Shown: in pieces, positions 57,823-64,000 of the stretch
Numbering within the stretch: position 1 is the stretch's first letter
Layout of the letters: each line of letters starts with the position of its first letter
NCBI RefSeq assembly: GCF_008711525.1
Contig: NZ_VXKS01000001.1
Coordinates: forward strand, 62,001-126,000
Direction: 5' to 3'
DNA: 64,000 nt
Origin: Cysteiniphilum sp. JM-1
GTDB taxonomy: Bacteria; Pseudomonadota; Gammaproteobacteria; Francisellales; Francisellaceae
The notes under the pieces: generated by a model
What the model saw: the letters and a program-made list of their open reading frames with translations, nothing else
Told to the model about the DNA's origin: nothing
Databases searched by the model: none
Translations under genes and position numbers: made by a program

Positions 57823-59127
57823 TTAGAAGTAAACTGTAGCATCCAGCATTACTGTATTGAATCTACCAATTTTTTCACCATATGATTTACCAGACATATA
57901 GTTATAAGAACCACCGATCCAAACAGTATCAACCACGTTATAACGCGTACCCACTTCAAACTGATATAAGTTGTTATCAGAGTTTTGCGCTACTTGGCTA
58001 TATGATACATAAGGAACCATATCTTTGCCCGCTACTGGCATAGTGTAAGAAGAGTCTAAACTCCATGCTTTAACAGTAGAACCTGAGTCAAAGCCAATCA
58101 ATGCAGGTAAAGCATTAAATCCAAAGGCAGAATAACCTGTAGAATCAGCTACTTTATTTGCAGGAATATTCGGCAAGTTTGTTGTAGAAGCGTTATACAC
58201 AACAGAAGTTGAGTTCATACCATGAACACCTGAAGTTGTCACTAAGAACTCACCATTAACTGCAAGTCCCTGAACTTTAACACCTGCATTCAAGTCAAGC
58301 GCGCCAACCATTTTACTATCTTTGTTCGTAAAACCAGTGGCGTTAATATATCCAGCACCAGCATAGTAACTCATAGCCCCAGCAGCTCCATTGTACGAAG
58401 CGCTTAAAGCAAAGTCATTAACCTGATTGGCACTTGTTGCTTGAGAGTTAAGCATTGATTCGCCCAATCCATTCATCAATGTCACAGCAGCATTGATGCC
58501 ATTTTGAGCAAACCCTGCCGCAACTTGCCCGCCATACGCCATAAAGTAAGCACGCGTTAATGTTGGCATAAAGTTAGTCACTGAATCAAATTTACCAAAG
58601 TCTACGACTTTTTTACCACCTACGAAGTAGAATGGTGATTTAGATAAATTACCCAAAATAAAATAAGCATTAGGCAATGTAACATTACTTGAACCAACAT
58701 TTGTAACCTGAACATCAGCAAAACCAGTAACCCAATCACCAATGGTTGATGTAAATGCTAAATCAGCATACGGCATTTTAACGTTAGTGGCACTGTTGTT
58801 ACCATAATTATAACCAGCCGTTAACGTTCCTGGAACATAGCTAAGTGGGGTGTTCCCACTTACATTGCCATACACACCATAAATCTCACCTTTACCACCA
58901 ATATAGATAGCGTTAGGTGCTAGATCGCCAGACTTACGCGCATTAAGGATATCTAAAACAGAACCAGTGACTTGCTGGTTGTTTAGCATTTGTTGTGAAT
59001 AGCTTGCATCTGTACGCACGTTGACGATACCGCCACCGCTTTGTACTTGATCATTCATTGAACCTGCTGCGAAAGCTGAAGCGCTTGCAGTTGCAGCAAC
59101 CGCTGCTACGATCATCTTAAGTTTCAT
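57823..59127 (-). CDS. Outer-membrane porin, LbtU/DUF3573-like
   Basis: 434 residues. MKLKMIVAAVAATASASAFA is a clear signal peptide, and GAGGAG lies before the ATG. The mature part alternates short strands rich in Gly, Asn and aromatic residues and ends in ATVYF, the C-terminal Phe signature of outer-membrane barrels. The segment IYIGGKGEIYGVYGN and the later KKVVDFGKFDSV recall the LbtU siderophore porins of Legionella and DUF3573 proteins of Francisella. It is followed by a strong terminator. The barrel is sure; the family and ligand are tentative. Confidence 0.7.
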   Translation of the reverse strand: MKLKMIVAAVAATASASAFAAGSMNDQVQSGGGIVNVRTDASYSQQMLNNQQVTGSVLDILNARKSGDLAPNAIYIGGKGEIYGVYGNVSGNTPLSYVPGTLTAGYNYGNNSATNVKMPYADLAFTSTIGDWVTGFADVQVTNVGSSNVTLPNAYFILGNLSKSPFYFVGGKKVVDFGKFDSVTNFMPTLTRAYFMAYGGQVAAGFAQNGINAAVTLMNGLGESMLNSQATSANQVNDFALSASYNGAAGAMSYYAGAGYINATGFTNKDSKMVGALDLNAGVKVQGLAVNGEFLVTTSGVHGMNSTSVVYNASTTNLPNIPANKVADSTGYSAFGFNALPALIGFDSGSTVKAWSLDSSYTMPVAGKDMVPYVSYSQVAQNSDNNLYQFEVGTRYNVVDTVWIGGSYNYMSGKSYGEKIGRFNTVMLDATVYF

Positions 59128-59276
59128 AGTTTCTCCTCAACTGTTTTAAAACTTACATTTTTATTAAAAAATGATTCCTTTTTTGTTGGCTTCTTTGCCA
59201 TCGAAAGACTACACACCGACAAAGGTATCACTTTATTTTAAATTTTCAAGCAAATCATAGATTTTTTTATAAAAAA

Positions 59277-59882
59277 TTACAAAGATTCAGCATTTTCTGC
59301 TAAATAAGCAGCAACACCTTGCGGTGACGCCTTCATGCCTTTGTCACCTTCTTTCCAGCCGGCAGGGCATACTTCACCGTGTTCTTCAAAGAATTGTAAT
59401 GCTTGAACCATACGCACTAGCTCGTCCATATTACGACCTAATGGCAGATCATTAACGACTTGATGTCTAACAACACCGTCTTTGTCAATTAAGAATGTAC
59501 CACGGAAAGCAATCCCTGCTTCGGGGTGCTCAACACCATAGGCTTTAACAATACTATGGTTCATATCAGCAATCATCGTGTATTTAACCGCACCAATACC
59601 ACCATCATTCACTGGGGTATTGCGCCATGCATTGTGTGTGAAGTGTGAATCAATCGATACTGCAAATACTTCAACACCTAGCTTTTTAAGCTCATCAACA
59701 CGCTTATCAAGTGCGATTAACTCAGATGGGCAAACAAACGTAAAATCAAGCGGGTAAAAAACAACCGCTGCATACTTGCCATCACGCGCTTTTTCAAAGC
59801 TTAATGCATCTACAATTTCACCATTTGCTAGCACTGCTGGCGCTGTGAATTCAGGCGCTTTGCGTCCTACTAATACCGTCAT
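59277..59882 (-). CDS. Typical 2-Cys peroxiredoxin (AhpC/Prx1 type)
   Basis: 201 residues from the ATG at 59882, with AGGAG nine bases upstream; a longer frame to 59912 lacks such a site. The peroxidatic Cys is in FYPLDFTFVCPSEL and the resolving Cys in HGEVCPAGW. It reduces hydrogen peroxide and organic peroxides in the cytoplasm. No AhpF is adjacent, so the reductant is probably thioredoxin. It complements the catalase at 40 kb. Confidence 0.95.
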   Translation of the reverse strand: MTVLVGRKAPEFTAPAVLANGEIVDALSFEKARDGKYAAVVFYPLDFTFVCPSELIALDKRVDELKKLGVEVFAVSIDSHFTHNAWRNTPVNDGGIGAVKYTMIADMNHSIVKAYGVEHPEAGIAFRGTFLIDKDGVVRHQVVNDLPLGRNMDELVRMVQALQFFEEHGEVCPAGWKEGDKGMKASPQGVAAYLAENAESL

Positions 59883-60008
59883 GATTATCTCCTTAAGGGT
59901 TTGTAATTTCATAAATTGACAACAATTTAGTGCGCAAAAGTTTGCTAAAGCCTGCTAATTATGTCAATAATGACACAGCAGAATTTAACAAATTTTGGAA
60001 ATAATTTT

Positions 60009-60593
60009 ATGATTTATATTCACCCCAAAACCCAAGCCTTAATTTTTGACTGTGATGGCACCATCGCCGATACAATGGTGATTCATAACGAGGCATGGCA
60101 TACCATCGCTCAGCGCTATCGTTTCAATTTAAGTGCTGACGAGCTTGCTCATTATAATGGCATCCCTACTTTACAAATATTACAAATGTTAACAACCAGT
60201 GAAGATAAGAAGCGTTTTGATTTACATAAAATGGTCCACGAAAAAGAAAACCTCGCTGAGGAAAAGATGGATCGCGTAATTGCTATCCAACCGGTGCTTA
60301 ATTTGATTAATCGTTATCACCAAAAATTGCCGATGGTGGTCATCTCTGGTGGCATGCGTCGAAATGTGGTCAAAACACTCGAAGCACTTGATATTGCTAA
60401 TCATTTTGAATTTATCATCACCGCTGATGATGATCACCCGACCAAGGACACTCCTGAAGCTTTTACTTTAATTGCTGACAGACTGGGTGTTGATCATGAT
60501 AAATGCCATGTCTTTGAGGATGGCAAACCAGGACTTATCAATGCGGTTAAAGCCAATATGATGGTAACTGATATCAGAACGTTTTACCCTTAG
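60009..60593 (+). CDS. HAD-family sugar phosphatase, YqaB-like
   Basis: 194 residues from the ATG at 60009, with GGA upstream; an ATG at 59961 would add 16 residues unlike the family. LIFDCDGTIADTMVIHNEAW is HAD motif I with a beta-phosphoglucomutase-type cap, VVISGGMRR motif II, and VFEDGKPGLINAVKANM motif IV. The whole sequence aligns with E. coli YqaB, a fructose-1-phosphatase. The exact sugar phosphate is inferred. It diverges from the peroxiredoxin gene. Confidence 0.82.
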   Translation: MIYIHPKTQALIFDCDGTIADTMVIHNEAWHTIAQRYRFNLSADELAHYNGIPTLQILQMLTTSEDKKRFDLHKMVHEKENLAEEKMDRVIAIQPVLNLINRYHQKLPMVVISGGMRRNVVKTLEALDIANHFEFIITADDDHPTKDTPEAFTLIADRLGVDHDKCHVFEDGKPGLINAVKANMMVTDIRTFYP

Positions 60594-60679
60594 CAATAAA
60601 AGGTAAGTTTCGCTATTTTCACCTCGCCCTTTGTGGGATCGCTCGTGCGGCTTATGCTGTACGGGTGAAGGGGAAGCAA

Positions 60680-61903
60680 TTAAGATATTGACGACTTAGC
60701 CACACTGAAAAATGCAACTAAAGCAATAACACATACATAAACAACCACATAAGCAATATTCGCCAAATCGATTGCTAAGCATTGCGCAACCAAGGGTGCC
60801 GCGCCACCAAAGATAGCAACGGATATGCTCCACGCAACCCCCATGCCGGTATAGCGAATATTAACAGGGAAAATATCGACCAGATAGCGAAACATGCTTC
60901 CTGTAACTAAGATATTGCTTATTGCATATACAACTTGCGCGCACAGCGCCAAATATACACTTGAGAAACCTGACAAATAGAATAAAGCAGGCACAGTAAT
61001 GACACTGCTTAAAAGCCCTGATTTCAACATTTTTTGTGTACCTAATCGATCTGCCAACAATGCTGCTATTGGTGTCAACACTGTCACAGTCGCTACACCA
61101 AAAGTTGCAGCCCAGTGCGCGTTTTCACTACTTAAAAACCCTCGCTGAATGACAAAAGATACCCACCATAGATTACAAATATAGATATACACGCCAACAA
61201 ATGCCGCGATAAAAAAGCATTGTATCAGCTGATTTGTATACCCTTTAAATGCTTTGATGCCATTAAAGAATGCTTTATTTACTCTAACGCTTTCAAACTC
61301 AGGACTCTCAGTCGTGCTTATCCGAAAATAAAGTCCAATTAAACAGCCGACAAACCCCAAATAAAATGGCACACGCCAAAACCATTCCGGCATCATCGGC
61401 AATGAAACGATTGATGCCATTGCCGCCCCCAACATCATACCCAAGGCGGCAGCAAAGCTCACCCAACTCACCGCAAGATTTTTAAAGCCACCATGGTAAT
61501 GCTCGGCGACAAAAATCGCAGCCCCTGTAAACTCACCTGACACTGAAATGCCTTGGATAATCCGCAAGAAAAGTAACATCAACGGTGCGGCAACACCAAT
61601 ACTTTGATAACTTGGCAAAAGCCCAATGCATAAAGTTGCTAAACCCATCAGAATAAGACTTAAGGATAAGGCTTTTTTGCGCCCGAATTTATCGCCGATG
61701 ATGCCAAAAATAATTGAGCCAAAAGGTCGCGCTAAATAGCTTGCAGCAAAGATACATAAACTAAACAACATCGCATAAGGCGTATCTTCTGGGAAAAATA
61801 AATGGGCGAACTTAAACGCTAAATAACCATAAAAGCTAAACTCCGCCCATTCGACAAATGTACCAATCGCCGACGCGATAATGACTTTATTTTTTGATTG
61901 CAT
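60680..61903 (-). CDS. MFS transporter, metabolite:H+ symporter (ProP/ShiA/KgtP) family
   Basis: 407 residues with about twelve helices. ASAIGTFVEWAEFSFYGYLA, SYLARPFGSIIFGIIGDKFGRKKAL and LLFLRIIQGISVSGEFTGAAIFVAEH are the MHS signatures. Such carriers import small organic acids or osmolytes such as proline, shikimate or 2-oxoglutarate with protons. Substrate not assignable. A Phe-Tyr pair replaces the common D-x-Y in helix 1. Confidence 0.88.
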   Translation of the reverse strand: MQSKNKVIIASAIGTFVEWAEFSFYGYLAFKFAHLFFPEDTPYAMLFSLCIFAASYLARPFGSIIFGIIGDKFGRKKALSLSLILMGLATLCIGLLPSYQSIGVAAPLMLLFLRIIQGISVSGEFTGAAIFVAEHYHGGFKNLAVSWVSFAAALGMMLGAAMASIVSLPMMPEWFWRVPFYLGFVGCLIGLYFRISTTESPEFESVRVNKAFFNGIKAFKGYTNQLIQCFFIAAFVGVYIYICNLWWVSFVIQRGFLSSENAHWAATFGVATVTVLTPIAALLADRLGTQKMLKSGLLSSVITVPALFYLSGFSSVYLALCAQVVYAISNILVTGSMFRYLVDIFPVNIRYTGMGVAWSISVAIFGGAAPLVAQCLAIDLANIAYVVVYVCVIALVAFFSVAKSSIS

Positions 61904-61995
61904 TACGATAACCCTCGCCCTTTAAACGCAAGGATTATGCCGTGAGTTAGATGAAAAGAAAAGATTCAACTCCGGTCACTCTATATTTTTTCGAT

Positions 61996-64000
61996 TTAAC
62001 TACTAGGAGACTTGACCGTAATAAGGTGAGGATTAACTGATTGATATGCCATAATAATCCCCTTGGGATCACTCTTAACTTCCCATGATATGTCACCCGT
62101 TGCTGAAGTTTCTAATGTGAGTTGCGCTGTTGCTGTCGCTGCTGTTGGAATTTGATCAGCAGGATAGGCACCATGATAAGTTGATGTTGTATATAGTTTA
62201 ATAGTTGCCGTCATAGACTCTCCATTTTGAGGCGCAAAAAATGCTAGAGGCGTTGAAGCTCCTGAAATCCCAAAAGAAGAATTAGTAGATTTTAATTCCT
62301 GCCCATTTCCGGATGCTAATGTTACCGTAACAAACATAAATGGATTGGTTGCACTGATCGCGACACCTGTATTCATCGTCGTTGCTACTCTAAAAAAATT
62401 ACGTTTTGGATTAGCGGTTGACGGCGTAACACTTAATTGCATTAAAGGTAATTTATCAGCTGAATAACTACCCTCTTTATTTGCAATAAAGCTAATAGCT
62501 AAAGGACTTTTTGAGTCCCTAAGATCTGAGCCCTCTATTCCTTTTTTCGTGAAGTCCTGAGCATACAAAATACCAAAATAATCCATAAGCTTGACTGAAA
62601 AATTATCTTTGCTCCAAGAGCCATCACCTAAATCAAATTTCCACACATTCGTAGCCATATCGAAGTCACTTGTATTTGACCCATCAAGATATTGACCACT
62701 ATCTTTCTTAAGAGGGTAGTACGTTACACTTCTAAAATAAGCATCAACACCCTGCCAATCATTATCTGGAGGATTCCCAGACCATCCAGCACCAGCTTCT
62801 TGGCTAGGCGTTAATTTACTATTTTCAAGATCTTTAGCAGCTTTGAATGCGACATAATTAGCAAGGTTAATAGATACCTCGCCAAGTTTATTATCAAACC
62901 CTGTATCTACCCAAGGAAGGCTTCCTTGTGGTGCTTGCACACCTGATGCTTTGAGCGATGGGTAGTCATCTATCGTATATAGTGCAACTGGTGTTGCATG
63001 AGAAATATCAGTTCCATTGTCCGGTGCATTGATATAGTAGGCAACGCGTGTCGGTGACCAGACAATAGTGTAAGTATTAAATTGCGCATATGGATTAAAA
63101 CTAGCATTACCTGCATCTGGCAAAATATAGGTTTCATTATTCATTGCTGCTGCCGTATATGATTTAGCAAGTGTAGAGCCACCCAATACAGGTAACTTTT
63201 CAATAAACTTATAATTCTGCCTATTAAATCCAGGTAAAGTAACATCAATATTTTGATTACCCTGCGGCATACGCCACCAATTAATCGCTGCCATTTTACG
63301 CATATCTAAAGTGGATGGTACGGGTTTAACTGCTGTTAATGGATATTTCCAAACTGAGGCATTTTGCCAACCTGGTTGTTTACTACTTCCAGTTATACCA
63401 CCCACCTCATAACCATCCCCGGTTGTTGCTATTGCACCAAGGTAGTTATAATTTTCTGAATTGATTTGTGTATCCTTTTTGCCATTTGTCATCCATTTAT
63501 TATAATAACGCTGCATCATACCAAGAGCTGTATCATCAGTAATGTAATAATTTTGAGTCCAATTAATAACATCTGCAGTAATCTGCCCTGATGTCATCTG
63601 GCTCATATCAAGCTTTGCACCATAGTACGTTGGATTTCCCCCTGTATCTAATGCAATATACGAATTCTGCGTTGCTTGTGTATACGGCACAAACTCCCAG
63701 TCAAACTCATTCCAACGCCACATTTGCGCTACCTCAGGCATAGCTCCTGGCGCTGGGGCATCTGAATAAAGCCAAAAGGCTGTACAAACAGGGCCATCAG
63801 CCGCTTTTAATTTAGCAACAAACATTCCATAATCAAACTTTTTCAACGACTTCATCTGTGCACTCAGATAATCTCCATAACGCGCATAGGGACTCCATTG
63901 ATTTTGCTTTTCTTGTAATCTTGCCCCAGAATCTGCACCCACAGAAGTTTGGATATAACTTAAAAAAGGCAATAAAAATATACTACTAATAATTTTCTTC
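61996..64000 (-). CDS. Secreted GH16-like glycoside hydrolase with large insertion (5' end cut by window)
   Basis: At least 668 residues. The frame stays open to position 64000 and reads KKIISSIFLLPFLSYIQ, a signal peptide whose start codon lies just outside. GPVCTAFWLYSD, the E-x-D-x-E catalytic motif in WNEFDWEF, FNTYTIVWSPTRVAYYINA and DAYFRSVTYYPL follow the order of GH16 enzymes. About 200 residues of unknown sequence separate the catalytic motif from the next conserved block, much more than usual. Two beta-rich C-terminal parts of about 100 residues follow. It would cleave a beta-glucan or galactan outside the cell. Confidence 0.75.
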   Translation of the reverse strand, partial: KKIISSIFLLPFLSYIQTSVGADSGARLQEKQNQWSPYARYGDYLSAQMKSLKKFDYGMFVAKLKAADGPVCTAFWLYSDAPAPGAMPEVAQMWRWNEFDWEFVPYTQATQNSYIALDTGGNPTYYGAKLDMSQMTSGQITADVINWTQNYYITDDTALGMMQRYYNKWMTNGKKDTQINSENYNYLGAIATTGDGYEVGGITGSSKQPGWQNASVWKYPLTAVKPVPSTLDMRKMAAINWWRMPQGNQNIDVTLPGFNRQNYKFIEKLPVLGGSTLAKSYTAAAMNNETYILPDAGNASFNPYAQFNTYTIVWSPTRVAYYINAPDNGTDISHATPVALYTIDDYPSLKASGVQAPQGSLPWVDTGFDNKLGEVSINLANYVAFKAAKDLENSKLTPSQEAGAGWSGNPPDNDWQGVDAYFRSVTYYPLKKDSGQYLDGSNTSDFDMATNVWKFDLGDGSWSKDNFSVKLMDYFGILYAQDFTKKGIEGSDLRDSKSPLAISFIANKEGSYSADKLPLMQLSVTPSTANPKRNFFRVATTMNTGVAISATNPFMFVTVTLASGNGQELKSTNSSFGISGASTPLAFFAPQNGESMTATIKLYTTSTYHGAYPADQIPTAATATAQLTLETSATGDISWEVKSDPKGIIMAYQSVNPHLITVKSPSS

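Noticed and set aside
60594-60679. Another dispersed repeat between the YqaB-like and MFS genes
   Set aside because: There are some short complementary stretches (TTCACC/GGGTGAA), but no match to either repeat family in the window and no strong stem.

Overview
The window looks like a piece of the chromosome of a moderately A+T-rich gammaproteobacterium. The gene content and order are closest to what I know of the Francisella / Fastidiosibacter / Legionella side of that class: metY-rimP-nusA-infB-rbfA, rpmH-rnpA-yidD-yidC and lolB-ispE-tRNA-Gln blocks, a str operon without tuf, a monomeric isocitrate dehydrogenase, Pht-like MFS carriers and an LbtU-like outer-membrane porin. The family-level placement is inference; no 16S rRNA is present. 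Most of the window is housekeeping sequence on the minus strand, with small accessory insertions between the blocks.

Layout. 1-2.0 kb: an A+T-rich patch with a cut gene end, a secreted LRR-like protein and an orphan response regulator with a degenerate receiver. 2-3.6 kb: a nucleotidase and a TacAT-type toxin-antitoxin pair. 3.7-6.1 kb: a dispersed repeat, then a gamma-carbonic-anhydrase-like protein, lolB, ispE and tRNA-Gln. 6.2-15.3 kb (minus): remnant of a PD-(D/E)XK/AAA protein, murB, murA, der, rbfA, infB, nusA, rimP and initiator tRNA-Met. 15.6-17.5 kb: a peptide transporter, a long palindrome and a solitary 5S rRNA gene. 17.5-23.6 kb (minus): yidC, yidD, rnpA, rpmH, dcd, mrp, argS. 23.7-32.3 kb: a second TacAT pair, an M14 deacylase, dapF, a four-gene aryl-polyene-type fatty-acid elongation set (apeO/Q/P/R homologues), yqiA and a cytidylate kinase fused to an AGE-type sugar epimerase domain. 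32.4-33.2 kb: a HEPN/MNT (HepT-MntA type) pair. 33.2-35 kb: serC and an outer-membrane beta-barrel gene broken by one amber codon. 35-38.5 kb: rpsL-rpsG-fusA-rpsJ. 38.6-46.8 kb: purA, catalase, a YgfX-like protein, two MFS carriers, a degenerate M14 protein and a Bax-like lipoprotein. 46.8-47.7 kb: a tandem 158-bp repeat made partly of the 5' end of tRNA-Ser, tRNA-Ser itself, a second copy of the dispersed repeat, and tRNA-Val. 47.7-54.7 kb: icd, a KfrA-like protein, a SulP transporter and a two-component system. 54.8-64 kb: DUF3261 lipoprotein, lpxL, nhaD, an outer-membrane porin, a peroxiredoxin, a YqaB-like phosphatase, an MHS-type MFS carrier and a secreted GH16-like enzyme cut by the window edge.

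How it works together. The core genes supply translation, peptidoglycan precursors, membrane-protein insertion and lipid A. The accessory layer is three toxin-antitoxin modules, envelope and secreted proteins, and a reduced polyene/fatty-acid set. The points I would follow first are the tandem structured repeats in front of tRNA-Ser (a candidate non-coding RNA array), the Cmk-AGE fusion, the solitary 5S gene with its own promoter, the M14 protein that has lost two zinc ligands, and the minimal Ape-type gene set. No insertion sequence, CRISPR array or prophage was seen.
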